Positions 34,582 through 43,867 of a stretch of 64,000 nt of DNA are shown in pieces (the first letter of the stretch is position 1; every line of letters starts with the position of its first letter). Source of the DNA: Rhodanobacter sp. AS-Z3 (lineage in GTDB: Bacteria > Pseudomonadota > Gammaproteobacteria > Xanthomonadales > Rhodanobacteraceae); assembly GCF_029224025.1 (NCBI RefSeq), contig NZ_CP119392.1, positions 171,501-235,500 on the forward strand, read 5' to 3'. The notes under the pieces were generated by a model. It had not been told where the DNA came from. It ran no database searches and saw nothing but the letters and a program-made list of their open reading frames with translations. A program made the translations under genes and the position numbers.

Positions 34582-35400
34582 ATGACTCGCGCTCCCACCC
34601 ACGCCACACCTGTCGTTGCCGCCGAGCGCCAGCTGCGCCTGCTCAGCTGCAATATTCTGGCTGGCGCCAGCGTGCAGCGTTACCGGCAATACGTGACGCG
34701 CAGCCTCAGCGCCGTATTCCCGGGGCGGCAGAAGATGGACAACCTCGACCGACTCGCCGAGGTGCTTGCGCAGTTCGACGTGATCGGCCTGCAGGAGGCC
34801 GATGCGGGCAGCCTGCGTTCGGGCTTTCTCAACCAGACCCGCTACCTCGCCGAAACTGCCGGCATGCCGTTCTGGAGTCATCAACCAAACCGCGCGATGG
34901 CCAAGCTGGCGCACTCTGCCAATGGGTTGATCAGCCGGCTGGAACCGCATTCGGTGACCGACTACCCGTTGCCCAGCCGCATTCCCGGCCGCGGCGCGCT
35001 GCTGGCTCAATTCGGCGAAGGCGACAACGCCCTGGCGGTGATGATTGCGCACCTGTCGCTGAGCGCGCAGGCGCGCGCGCGCCAACTCGGCTTCATCGCC
35101 GAACTGCTGCAGGATTTCCCGCATGCGGTCTTGATGGGCGACCTCAACGCCGAGCCCGATAGCGCCGAAATGAAGCATCTGTTCGCCAGGTCCACGCTGC
35201 AGCCGCCAGCACAGGCCACACCGACCTTCCCCAGTTGGAAGCCGCGGCGGGCGCTGGATCACATCCTCACATCACCGGCGATCGCGCTGGACAAAACCTG
35301 GGCGTTGCCGCAGGCGTTCTCCGATCACCTGCCGCTGGCGGCGGAGATCCGCCTGCCGGCCGCGGTCGGTGGCAAGGCATCGCCGAGGCGGGCGCGATGA
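34582..35400 (+). CDS. endonuclease/exonuclease/phosphatase family protein
   Basis: A 272-residue metal-dependent phosphoesterase of the EEP fold. Motifs seen: LLSCNILAGAS (first Asn), FDVIGLQEADAGSLRSG (catalytic Glu), MIAHLSL, LMGDLNAEPDSAE (the GDLN active-site loop) and FSDHLPLAAEI (final Asp-His pair). No signal peptide is apparent, so it is cytosolic. The substrate could be nucleic acid, a sugar phosphate or a lipid phosphate; sequence alone does not say. The gene after it overlaps by ATGA (35397-35400). Confidence 0.9.
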   Translation: MTRAPTHATPVVAAERQLRLLSCNILAGASVQRYRQYVTRSLSAVFPGRQKMDNLDRLAEVLAQFDVIGLQEADAGSLRSGFLNQTRYLAETAGMPFWSHQPNRAMAKLAHSANGLISRLEPHSVTDYPLPSRIPGRGALLAQFGEGDNALAVMIAHLSLSAQARARQLGFIAELLQDFPHAVLMGDLNAEPDSAEMKHLFARSTLQPPAQATPTFPSWKPRRALDHILTSPAIALDKTWALPQAFSDHLPLAAEIRLPAAVGGKASPRRAR

Positions 35401-35813
35401 AGTCGAACCTGTGGCAACGCGGATGGCCATGGCTGGCCTTGCTGCTGGTCGCGCTGGGCGTGGCGTGGTTGCGCTACGGCGTGATTGAACCCGGCAGCAT
35501 GGCGCAGCAATGCAGCGCGGGTCAGCTGCCGTGGTGGTGCTCGTCGCGGCAGCTGCTGGTGCTTGGTTTCCTGCACAACGTGTATGGCATGGCCGCGCTG
35601 GCTGCCACGGCGCTGGCCTTGCTGTGGAAGCGCCCGTGGCTGGCCTGGCTGGCCGCTGCGCTCGGCATTGTGGCGTTGCAGCTGTACTGCTTCGAAAGCG
35701 GCGCGCTGGCCGCGCTGGTGGGCTGCCTACGGTTGCTCAGACTGCAGGCGAACGCTCTGACGCCAGGCGGACAATACCGTCACCACCAGCAACAGGTTCA
35801 TCCCCAGCCATAG
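35397..35813 (+). CDS. small membrane protein of unknown function
   Basis: A 138-residue protein with three or four hydrophobic segments (WPWLALLLVALGVAWL, LLVLGFLHNVYGMAALAATALALLW, WLAWLAAALGIVALQLY, LAALVGCLRLLRL). The region PGSMAQQCSAGQLPWWCSSRQ has two cysteines between segments one and two, probably facing the periplasm, where the DsbA proteins upstream could oxidise them. It is coupled to the EEP gene by a 4-base overlap. Its last 29 codons overlap the convergent GH17-like gene, so the tail (after about residue 110) may be short in a truer annotation. Family not recognised. Confidence 0.75.
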   Translation: MKSNLWQRGWPWLALLLVALGVAWLRYGVIEPGSMAQQCSAGQLPWWCSSRQLLVLGFLHNVYGMAALAATALALLWKRPWLAWLAAALGIVALQLYCFESGALAALVGCLRLLRLQANALTPGGQYRHHQQQVHPQP

Positions 35814-37325
35814 CCACGCCGCGACAGTCAGGCCAGCCTCCTGCAGCACCACTACGCTTGCCAGTGGCGGCAACAGGCAAGCCAGGAAACGTTCCTCCAG
35901 CGACGGCATCATGTGAATGCCGCGATCGCACAGCCAGCCGACCAACGCATAACCGGCGCAGGGCAACAGGAACAGGCCGAGCGGAAAGTCGCGATAGCGG
36001 CCATCGACTACCAGCAGCAAGCCGTAGAACGCCAGCGCGAACAACCAGCCCGACCGCCACCAGGCACGCGGCATCCGCGCCGGCATCACTCCGCACAGGC
36101 GCGCGGCAATCCAGCGCGCCAGCCGCAACGCGGTCGCCAAGGCCAGCACACAAGCCGCCAGCGACACCGTCCATTCCCACGCATCACGGCAGGCGTACCA
36201 CATCTGCCGGTACTGCCAGGCCAATGCACCACCACTGGCCACCCCAGCCAGGGTCAACGCCAGCCAGCCACGCGCGCCCCGCCAGCGCCGTCGCCACGCG
36301 CCAATCAGCGCGAACACCCCGGCGCCAGCCAGCCCAGCCAGCCAACCGGCCCACCAATACGGCTCCTCGATCACCGGACCTTGCATCGCAAACTTCGGCC
36401 GCGCCTGCGCATCGAAGATGCCCCAGTAACCACCCACCGTGCCTTCCTGCGCGCGCTTCCACGGCTGGTCGAATGCCTCGATCACGTTGTACGGCATCTG
36501 CACGCTGGCCGCGTAACGCAGAAATTCGCGTAGATAACGCGCTTCGTTGACCACGCTGGCGCTGGCCGCCTGACGCGGGCGCCCGGCACTGGGCCAACCG
36601 GTCTCGCCGATCATTACCCTGCGCCCGGGGAAGGCCTGCTGCACCTTCGCGTACACGTCGGCCACGTGTTGCACCGCGCGTTCCGGTGGCACCGGCTTAT
36701 CTTCCCAATACGGCAGGATGTGGATGGTCAGGTAATCAACCGAACTGGCCAACTCGGGATGGCGCAGCCAGAATTCCCACACGTCGGCATACGTCACCGG
36801 CACGCTGATCGCCTTGCGCACCTGCTGCAGATAGCCGGCCAATTGCGGTGCCGACAATTCACCACGCAGCAAGACCTCGTTGCCCACGATCACGCCACGC
36901 AGCACCTGCGGATACTTGTTCGCGGTGGCTATGCCCAGCCGCACCTGCTCGGCGTTCGCTTTCGCGTCGCCACCCAGCCAGATGCCCATCAGCACCTTCA
37001 TGCCATGGCGTTCGGCAATTGCCGGCACTGCGCTCAGGCCCTGCCCTTGCGAATACGTGCGCACGCAATCGAAACGCTGCGATAGCGCGGCGAGATCGGC
37101 ATCGATGCGCTCAGCGCTGATGTAGGCGTTCGGATCGAGTGGCGTTTCACCGACCCGCCGAAATGGCGCGTATGACACACAGGCGATCCGCGCCGAAGGC
37201 GCATCCGGCAGATTCACTGGCCGGCCGATCGCCCACCACCAAAGCATCGCAGCCAGCGCCATGACGGCCAACGCAAGCCAAGCCGGCCACACGCGACGAA
37301 GATCAGGCAAACCCGCTGGCGACAT
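35727..37325 (-). CDS. membrane-bound GH17-like beta-glucanase
   Basis: A 532-residue protein. An N-terminal membrane anchor (WLALAVMALAAMLWWWAIG) precedes a glycoside-hydrolase TIM barrel (residues about 45-310) with a likely acid/base Glu at 150 (IVGNEVLLRGE) and nucleophile Glu at 241 (MIGETGWPSAG), both characteristic of GH17 (beta-1,3-glucan enzymes of the clan GH-A). The C-terminal 210 residues form about seven hydrophobic segments. Bacterial GH17 domains of this layout are found alone or fused to glycosyltransferases that make cyclic or linear beta-glucans; no glycosyltransferase is fused or adjacent here. Its 3' end overlaps the convergent small membrane gene by 87 bases. Confidence 0.87.
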   Translation of the reverse strand: MSPAGLPDLRRVWPAWLALAVMALAAMLWWWAIGRPVNLPDAPSARIACVSYAPFRRVGETPLDPNAYISAERIDADLAALSQRFDCVRTYSQGQGLSAVPAIAERHGMKVLMGIWLGGDAKANAEQVRLGIATANKYPQVLRGVIVGNEVLLRGELSAPQLAGYLQQVRKAISVPVTYADVWEFWLRHPELASSVDYLTIHILPYWEDKPVPPERAVQHVADVYAKVQQAFPGRRVMIGETGWPSAGRPRQAASASVVNEARYLREFLRYAASVQMPYNVIEAFDQPWKRAQEGTVGGYWGIFDAQARPKFAMQGPVIEEPYWWAGWLAGLAGAGVFALIGAWRRRWRGARGWLALTLAGVASGGALAWQYRQMWYACRDAWEWTVSLAACVLALATALRLARWIAARLCGVMPARMPRAWWRSGWLFALAFYGLLLVVDGRYRDFPLGLFLLPCAGYALVGWLCDRGIHMMPSLEERFLACLLPPLASVVVLQEAGLTVAAWLWLGMNLLLVVTVLSAWRQSVRLQSEQP

Positions 37326-37376
37326 GTTGGTGCAGACCCAAGAGACAAACGGAGCGTGAGAGCTTAGCAGGGCACC

Positions 37377-37395
37377 GGGTACTCACCGAGTACCC
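37377..37395. promoter_or_regulatory. 8-bp inverted repeat upstream of slt
   Basis: GGGTACTC (37377-37384) and GAGTACCC (37388-37395) flank a 3-base centre in the 124-base divergent region between the GH17-like and lytic transglycosylase genes. A TACAAT hexamer at 37419-37424 could be the -10 of the slt promoter, placing the repeat near its -35 region. Operator function is inferred from symmetry and position only. Confidence 0.4.
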
Positions 37396-37449
37396 ACAAG
37401 TCGATACAGGGCATCCACTACAATGGCCTGATCTACTGCAGGAGTTGTC

Positions 37450-39471
37450 ATGCTTTTTTCCGCTTCGTCGCGGCGTCTACCGCTTTTCCGCCTGGCACTG
37501 GCCAGCGTCTGGCTGCTGGCCGGTTCAACCGCTTTGGCGACCACACCCGATGCCGCGCAGCGCGCCGCCTTCAAGCAGGCCTACGCGGCCGCCCAACAAG
37601 GCGGCGACGGCTGGCAGGCCTTGGCGAAAAACCTGCACGACTATCCGCTGTATCCGTACTTGCTCGCAGCCGCCTTGCAGCACGATATCGAGCAAGCCGA
37701 TCGCACCAGGGTCGAGGCTTATCTCGCGCAATACCCCGACTGGATACCCGCGTCCGACCTGCGCCGCGCATTTCTGCAGGAACTGGCGCGGCGACAGGAC
37801 TGGAGCGGTTTTCTTGCGATGTACCAGCCTGGCCTGGGCGATGCGCTGAGCTGCGATGCACTGCAGGCACATCTCGCCAGCGGTGCAAAACTGGATTTTC
37901 AGCGTGACCTGGCTGCACTGTGGACCCGTGCCAGCTTGCCCAGCGCCTGCGATCCGGTACTCACCGCCGCGCACGATCAAGGCCTGCTCACCGATGAACG
38001 CCTGTGGACGCGCATCGACCGAGCGGCCGACGCCAGCCAGGCCGGCACCGTGGCCAGCCTGGCCGAGTGGCTGCCCACGCGCGATCGCACGACCGCCTTG
38101 CAACTGGCCTTGGCCTTGCGTGATCCGGCAGCAGCCCTGGCTGACGCGCTGCACTGGCCCGATGGCACGCGTCAGCGCGTGGCCGTCACCGAGGCACTGA
38201 CCCGGCTGGCACGCCGCGACAGCAACGGTGCCGACACGGTCTGGCGGCAACTGAAGCCCCGCTTTCATTTGAACGAAGCACAACGTACGAAGATCCAGCA
38301 AACGCTGGCCTTGTTTCATGCCACCGATTTCGATGACGGCGCACTGGCCCGCCTGATCGCCCTGCCGGCCGCCGCGCAAACCGACAGCACACGCGAGTGG
38401 CGCGTGCGCGTGGCACTCGCGGCACAGAACTGGGACGCCGTACTGGAGGGTATCCAGGCGATGCCCGCGAGCCAGCAACAGGACGGTGAGTGGCAATACT
38501 TTCTGGCCCGTGCGCTCGCTGCCACCGGCCATCCGGCCGAGTCACAGCAGCAGTTCGCCAGCCAGGCCAGCCAGCCCACCTTCTACGGCTTCCTCGCCGC
38601 CGATCAGCTCGGCCAGCCGTACGCCATCTGCCCGCTGACCCCGGCCGACGACGCGCAACGCGAGCAACAGTTGCTGGCCATGCCGGGGCTGCTGCGCGCG
38701 TTTGAACTGTATGCGGTGGATCTGCCGAAACTGGCTCGGCGCGAGTGGACGCATGCCCTGCGCGGCAGTGATACGGCCACCCAGCGCGTTGCGGCCGACA
38801 TGGCGAACCGACGCGGCTGGTACGACCGGGCCGTATTCACCCTGAGCAGCGGCGACGCCTTGCGTTTTTACGCACTGCGTTTCCCGCTGGCCAGCCAGGA
38901 CGGCCTGGTGCCGCAGGCCGAGCAGGCGGGCATCGAACCATCGTGGGCCTACGGCATTCTGCGTGCGGAAAGTGCATGGATGAGCGATGCGCGTTCCGGC
39001 GCCGATGCGCGCGGCCTGATGCAACTGCTTCCCGGCACCGCCGCGCTGGTGGCCAAGCGCAACGGACTGGACTGGGCCGGCGGCGACAGCCTGTACGACC
39101 CGGCCACCAACATCGCACTGGGCACGCGTTATCTGGCACAGATGGCCGCACGCTTTAACGGCTCGCCGTGGCTGGCCAGCGCGGCGTACAACGCCGGCCC
39201 GAACAAGGTCGACCAGTGGCTGGCCGCGCGCGGAACGCTGCCAACGGATCTGTTTGTGGCCAGCATTCCGTACAAGGAGACGCGCGAGTACGTGGCGCGC
39301 GTGATGGCCTTCAGCGTGATCTACGACTGGCGCTTGAACGGCGATAGCGTGGTTCCGCTGTCGACCCGCATGGATGCGATCGGAAAACCGTATACGCTGC
39401 CGAATGACTCGACCCTGCGCCGTGCCGTTAGCTGCCCGGCGGTGGGGCCCGTTGTCAGCACGGCACCCTGA
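37450..39471 (+). CDS. slt: soluble lytic murein transglycosylase
   Basis: A 673-residue periplasmic enzyme that cleaves the MurNAc-GlcNAc bond of peptidoglycan with formation of 1,6-anhydro-MurNAc. A signal peptide (LALASVWLLAGSTALA) is followed by a long alpha-helical U-domain (residues 35-460) and a C-terminal SLT domain with the catalytic Glu near residue 507 (GILRAESAWM), then ARGLMQLLPGTA and YNAGPNKVDQWL. Length and layout match E. coli Slt70 (645). The start has AGGAG six bases upstream. Transcribed with, or just ahead of, the NDUFA9-like gene 34 bases downstream. Confidence 0.95.
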   Translation: MLFSASSRRLPLFRLALASVWLLAGSTALATTPDAAQRAAFKQAYAAAQQGGDGWQALAKNLHDYPLYPYLLAAALQHDIEQADRTRVEAYLAQYPDWIPASDLRRAFLQELARRQDWSGFLAMYQPGLGDALSCDALQAHLASGAKLDFQRDLAALWTRASLPSACDPVLTAAHDQGLLTDERLWTRIDRAADASQAGTVASLAEWLPTRDRTTALQLALALRDPAAALADALHWPDGTRQRVAVTEALTRLARRDSNGADTVWRQLKPRFHLNEAQRTKIQQTLALFHATDFDDGALARLIALPAAAQTDSTREWRVRVALAAQNWDAVLEGIQAMPASQQQDGEWQYFLARALAATGHPAESQQQFASQASQPTFYGFLAADQLGQPYAICPLTPADDAQREQQLLAMPGLLRAFELYAVDLPKLARREWTHALRGSDTATQRVAADMANRRGWYDRAVFTLSSGDALRFYALRFPLASQDGLVPQAEQAGIEPSWAYGILRAESAWMSDARSGADARGLMQLLPGTAALVAKRNGLDWAGGDSLYDPATNIALGTRYLAQMAARFNGSPWLASAAYNAGPNKVDQWLAARGTLPTDLFVASIPYKETREYVARVMAFSVIYDWRLNGDSVVPLSTRMDAIGKPYTLPNDSTLRRAVSCPAVGPVVSTAP

Positions 39472-39505
39472 TCGTCACGCCCCGCTTCAGTAGAGAGCAG
39501 CAACC

Positions 39506-40444
39506 ATGGCCGCACAGCACATAGTCATTCTCGGCGGCACCGGTTTCGTCGGCCAGCAGCTGGTCGCGCGGCTCATCGCCGACGGCCATCGCGTGCTGCT
39601 GCTCAGCCGCAATCGCGAACTGCACCGCGAACCCGGCGTGCTGCCGGGTGTCATGGTGCGCAATGCCGACATCTACGATGACGGCGTGTTGCGCCAGCAG
39701 CTGGTGGGCGCCGACGCGGTAATCAACCTGGTCGGAATTCTCAACCAGGGCGGCCAGCACAGCTTCCAGCGCACACATGTGGAACTCACCCGCCGAGTGA
39801 TCTCGGCGTGCCACGACAGCGGCGTGAAGCGACTGCACCAGATGAGTTCGCTGAAAGCCGGTCAGGGTTTGTCGCACTACCTCAAAACCCGGGGCGAAGC
39901 CGAGGTGTTGGTAAAGGCCTCCGGACTGGACTGGACGATCTATCAGCCCAGCGTCATTTTCGGTCACGGCGATGGATTGGTCAGCCGCTTTGCCGCACTG
40001 CTGCGCATGATGCCGGCACTACCGCTGGCTCGCGCGAAATCGCGCATGGCGCCGACCTGGGTGGGCGACGTGGCCGAAGCCATTGCACGCTGCGTCAATC
40101 ATGATCGGCTGGGTCGGCAATGCAGCTTCGAGCTGTACGGCCCCGAAGTGCTCAGCCTGGGCGACATCGTGCGCAAGATCCGCGACGCCGCCGGCTTGCG
40201 CACGCCGGTCATCGACCTGCCTGACAGCCTCGGTCGGCTGCAGGCGCAGTTCGCCGAACTGCTGCCCGGAAAACCGTTTTCACTGGACAACTTCCGTTCG
40301 CTGCGCACCGACTCGGTCGGCAAGACTGATGGCTACGCCGCGCTCGGGATCACCCCGCAGGCGTTGACGCCCTGGCTGCCGGTGCTACTGCACGAGCCGG
40401 CCCGGCAACGGCGGCTGTCCGCGGCACGCTCGCTGCGTCGTTGA
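39506..40444 (+). CDS. complex I NDUFA9-subunit-like SDR protein
   Basis: A 312-residue atypical short-chain dehydrogenase with an N-terminal Rossmann motif (HIVILGGTGFVGQQLV) and the extended-SDR pattern (LVGADAVINLVGIL, HQMSSLKAG, YLKTRGEAEVLV, WTIYQPSVIFG). The Tyr and Lys of the catalytic pair are present as Tyr-x-x-x-Arg (YLKTR), so the canonical YxxxK is altered; the family often binds NADPH without catalysis. In mitochondria NDUFA9 stabilises complex I; in bacteria its role is not settled. The 3' end overlaps the convergent sulfotransferase by 60 bases. Confidence 0.87.
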   Translation: MAAQHIVILGGTGFVGQQLVARLIADGHRVLLLSRNRELHREPGVLPGVMVRNADIYDDGVLRQQLVGADAVINLVGILNQGGQHSFQRTHVELTRRVISACHDSGVKRLHQMSSLKAGQGLSHYLKTRGEAEVLVKASGLDWTIYQPSVIFGHGDGLVSRFAALLRMMPALPLARAKSRMAPTWVGDVAEAIARCVNHDRLGRQCSFELYGPEVLSLGDIVRKIRDAAGLRTPVIDLPDSLGRLQAQFAELLPGKPFSLDNFRSLRTDSVGKTDGYAALGITPQALTPWLPVLLHEPARQRRLSAARSLRR

Positions 40445-42058
40445 TTCGCCAGCAGCCGACAGCTCACCCCAGGCCCAGCAAATCCCCAGCCGATCCAGTT
40501 CATTACCGTAACGCGGCACTCGTGGCGGTCGCGGCTGCGGCGGTTCGCGCAAGCGTGCCGCATGGCCGGCGCCAGCGCTGCGGCCGTTGCTATCCGCCTC
40601 CAGGCAGGACGGATCATCTTCCAGCTGCAGAAATGCCATCACCTCGTGCAGCTGCTTCGCCGGGTCGGCCAGCAAGGCTTCATGCGAATGCTGGAATATG
40701 CGACCGGGATACAACTGCCGCCAATGCCGACTGAGTCCGTCGTAGTCGCGCCAGTAGCTGGTCAGCTCGTCCAGGTCATAACTGAATTGATGGTTGTCGG
40801 TAAACAGTTGGCGATAGCAACTGAGGCAGTTCTCCAGCACGTCGCGCCGACAATCCAGCAGACGCGCCCCCGGCAACATCGCCATCGCCGCGACCATCAA
40901 CTGCCAATCCTGCTCGCCCTGATGCACGAAATACCGATCGCCATCATGCGCGCGACCGATGCGCGCCAGGTATTCCTGCCCCAACGAAGCCCATAGCACC
41001 GGCGTTGCCTGCGCCGCCCACTGCGGCAACGCTTGTTGCCGGCGGCGCGACTCTTCTTCCAGCACATCACGCAGGTGTGGCGAGCGGTCGGCCGCATCGA
41101 TATGTGCATGCCCGGCAAGCACTCGCCGCAGCAGGCCAGCACCCGAGCGCGGCAGTCCGGCGATGAACACCACATGGCTTCCGCGCGCCGGCTCCCCTGC
41201 ATCACCCGGCGGCTCCGCGAACGCGGCACGCAGTTGCGCAATACCGGCCGAAGCCTGCGCTGCGTTCCAGCTCAAGGGTTTTCGACGCTGCCCATTGGCC
41301 TTCCGCAACGCGCGAAAAGCAGCGTGATAGTCGCCCTGATCTTCCAGCCCGCGGGCCAGCGCAAAGCCCAGCTGCCACTTCGATTCCGACGTCGTATCGG
41401 CACGTTGCATCAACTGCCGCAGCTGTGACACCTCCGCTGCCGTGAAAGGCTCGACCTGCCATCGCGACAAACCCAGCCACGCCTCCGGATGACCCGGCTC
41501 ATGTCGCAATACTTCGCGATAATTGGCGCACGCGGCCGCGCTGATGCCAAGACTGGCTTGCGCCTCGGCCAGCTGGCTGCGCATCACCGCATCGCCGGGG
41601 GCAAGATCCAGCGCGCGATGCAAAGCGGTGATCGCTCCGGCAGAACGCCCACGTCGATGAAACGCTCGACCAAGGCTGAACCACGCCGGCGCGAAATCCG
41701 CTGCCAACTCGGTAGCTCGGCGCAACGCGGCGAACGCCTTGGAAAACTCCCCACTGTTGTACAGCGATGTGCCCAGATTCATGTGCAGCAGTGCGTTGTC
41801 CGGCTCAGCCAGCAAGGCCTGCCCAAGCACGACCACCGCTTCGGCGTAGTTGCCACGCATGTGCGCCACCAGTCCCAGCAGGCGCTGCGCCTCCACACAC
41901 TCCGGCGCCAGTGCGAGCACCTCCTCCAGCGCGACTCTTGCCGCATCCAGTTGTTTGCGGGCCATCGCCACCGTCGCCTCATCGAAGCGCCGACGCGCGG
42001 CAGTCGGCAGGTCGACAACACGGTCACGCAGCAAGGGATGAATCGGCGTGTCCACCAT
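40385..42058 (-). CDS. TPR-repeat sulfotransferase family protein, with altered PAPS loop
   Basis: A 557-residue protein with tetratricopeptide repeats in residues 30-200 (AQRLLGLVAHMRGNYAEAVV, ALLHMNLGTSLYNSGEFSKA) and a Sulfotransfer_3-type domain from about 275. The phosphosulfate-binding loop reads FIAGLPRSGAGLLRRVL, where active relatives have PRSGTTLLEQ or PRSGSTLTEQ: the Thr/Ser and the Glu are lost. The rest of the fold, including DCRRDVLENCLSCYRQLF and RYGNELDRLG, is kept, so it may be a weak or non-catalytic paralogue. It is divergent from its homologue at 42179, with 120 bases between. Confidence 0.86.
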   Translation of the reverse strand: MVDTPIHPLLRDRVVDLPTAARRRFDEATVAMARKQLDAARVALEEVLALAPECVEAQRLLGLVAHMRGNYAEAVVVLGQALLAEPDNALLHMNLGTSLYNSGEFSKAFAALRRATELAADFAPAWFSLGRAFHRRGRSAGAITALHRALDLAPGDAVMRSQLAEAQASLGISAAACANYREVLRHEPGHPEAWLGLSRWQVEPFTAAEVSQLRQLMQRADTTSESKWQLGFALARGLEDQGDYHAAFRALRKANGQRRKPLSWNAAQASAGIAQLRAAFAEPPGDAGEPARGSHVVFIAGLPRSGAGLLRRVLAGHAHIDAADRSPHLRDVLEEESRRRQQALPQWAAQATPVLWASLGQEYLARIGRAHDGDRYFVHQGEQDWQLMVAAMAMLPGARLLDCRRDVLENCLSCYRQLFTDNHQFSYDLDELTSYWRDYDGLSRHWRQLYPGRIFQHSHEALLADPAKQLHEVMAFLQLEDDPSCLEADSNGRSAGAGHAARLREPPQPRPPRVPRYGNELDRLGICWAWGELSAAGESTTQRACRGQPPLPGRLVQ

Positions 42059-42178
42059 GATGGAATCCGGATTGCAGCTGTCGTGTCAGCTTACGCGAGA
42101 GAGCTGCCGCAGGAAACGACGCCGGATCTGCGTCACTTCTTCTACTATGCGTTCTCGTTTGTTCGGGAACCGGTGATC

Positions 42179-43828
42179 ATGTCTGGCAATTCGGCCACTC
42201 CAAACCCGCAAGGCCGCGCCGCCGATCTTCCGCCGGCAGTCGTGCAGTTACTGGCAGCAGCGCGCGGTGCCTTGGCCAGCGGCCTGTTGGAGCACGCCGA
42301 GCAACAGCTGACCGAACTTGTGACGCTGATGCCCGAGTGCACGGAAGCGCATCGCTTGCTGGGTATTGCCGCGCTGATGGGCAACCAGCCGGCCCGGGCG
42401 ATTGATCACCTGCAACGCGCCGTCGCCAGCCGTCCCGGCGACCCCACGCTCAACATGAACCTGGGCAGTGCGCTGATCGAAACCGGTCAGAGCGAGGCAG
42501 GACTGGAGTATCTGCAACGCGCCTGCCAGCTGGCCCCGGATTCGGCCCACGCCTGGTACAACTGCGGCAAGGGACTTCAATATTGCGCGCAGATGGAACC
42601 TGCGCGCGACGCCTTGCAGCACGCCATCGCGCTCGACCCTGCGCACCTGCAGGCACGCAACGCACTGGCTACCGTGCTGACCAGCCTTGGCGACACCGCC
42701 GCCGCCGTGGCGACCCATCGCGAAACGTTGCGGCAACAGCCCGACTTCGCCCCCGCCTGGTTTACGTTGGCCAACATGAAGATCGAGCCTTTCAGCCCGG
42801 ACGACGTCACGCAACTGCAACGTCAGTTGAGCCGTTCCGACCTTTCGGACGATGCACGCTTGCTGCTCGGCTTCACCTTCGCCCAGGCGCTGGAAGATCA
42901 GGGCGACCATGCACGAGCGTTTGATGTGTTGACCGACGCAAACGCCATGAAGCGACGCTCCATTTACTGGAGTCGCGATGAAGAGCGTTGCCGCGTGGAA
43001 GCGATTGCAGCGGCGTTTGCCCAACCGCTACCTGCACCGCAGGACCCCACGCTGGGCCGGGAAGTCATCTTCGTGGTGTGCATGCCTCGCTCCGGCTCCA
43101 CCCTCACTGAGCAAATCCTCGCCTCCCATCCGCAGGTTGACGGTGCCGACGAAATTCTCGACCTGCCGCAACTGCTCAACGAAGAATCCGCGCGTCGTGG
43201 GCAGCCGTTTCCCGCATGGGTGCCAGCGGCAACCGCCGAAGACTGGCATCGGCTAGGCCAGGAGTACCTCGTACGCACCGCGCACTGGCGCCAACAGTGC
43301 CCACGCTTCACCGACAAGAACGTCGACAACTGGGCCTTCGTCGGCGCCGCCCTGGCCATGCTGCCCGGCGCCCAAGTGGTGAATTCCTGCCGCGATCCAC
43401 TGGAAACCTGCTTCGCCCTGTACCGCCAGTTATTCGGCAATCAGTCCGTCCACTACAGCTACGATCTCGACGACATCGTCGACTACTACGCCGGCTATTC
43501 GCAGCTGTGTGAACTGTGGCGGAAAAACCATTCCGCGCGCTTCTTCGATCACGCTTACGAAGCGCTGCAGGCGGATCCGGAAGCACAGATACGTCGCCTG
43601 CTGACGTTCTGTGAGCTGCCGTTCGATCCCACTTGCCTTGAATTTCACCAGTCGCCACGCACCGTGCTGACAATCAGCGCAGCGCAGGTCAGGCAGCCGT
43701 TACGAAGGGATACGGCACGCAGTGAACGCTATGGGGTGAAGCTTGATCAGCTGCGGGTAAAACTGCGCACGGCGAGAGTGATTTCCGAGACCCTTGAACA
43801 AGACCCTTCAGAGCGATCGTCGATTTAA
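42179..43828 (+). CDS. TPR-repeat sulfotransferase family protein
   Basis: A 549-residue protein: TPR repeats in residues 20-220 (HRLLGIAALMGNQPARAIDHL, LNMNLGSALIETGQ, AWYNCGKGLQ) and a C-terminal sulfotransferase domain from about 290 with a canonical PAPS loop (CMPRSGSTLTEQILASHPQV) and the SCRDPLETCFALYRQLF 3'-phosphate site. It would transfer sulfate from PAPS to an unknown acceptor, by family analogy a protein tyrosine or a glycan. The start at 42179 gives the family N-terminus; the frame upstream to 41489 overlaps the divergent paralogue. Gene duplication of the two is evident from their shared layout. Confidence 0.9.
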   Translation: MSGNSATPNPQGRAADLPPAVVQLLAAARGALASGLLEHAEQQLTELVTLMPECTEAHRLLGIAALMGNQPARAIDHLQRAVASRPGDPTLNMNLGSALIETGQSEAGLEYLQRACQLAPDSAHAWYNCGKGLQYCAQMEPARDALQHAIALDPAHLQARNALATVLTSLGDTAAAVATHRETLRQQPDFAPAWFTLANMKIEPFSPDDVTQLQRQLSRSDLSDDARLLLGFTFAQALEDQGDHARAFDVLTDANAMKRRSIYWSRDEERCRVEAIAAAFAQPLPAPQDPTLGREVIFVVCMPRSGSTLTEQILASHPQVDGADEILDLPQLLNEESARRGQPFPAWVPAATAEDWHRLGQEYLVRTAHWRQQCPRFTDKNVDNWAFVGAALAMLPGAQVVNSCRDPLETCFALYRQLFGNQSVHYSYDLDDIVDYYAGYSQLCELWRKNHSARFFDHAYEALQADPEAQIRRLLTFCELPFDPTCLEFHQSPRTVLTISAAQVRQPLRRDTARSERYGVKLDQLRVKLRTARVISETLEQDPSERSSI

Positions 43829-43867
43829 TCGGCCTCGGGGTTTGTTGCGGCGCTTGCCGCGACCCGC

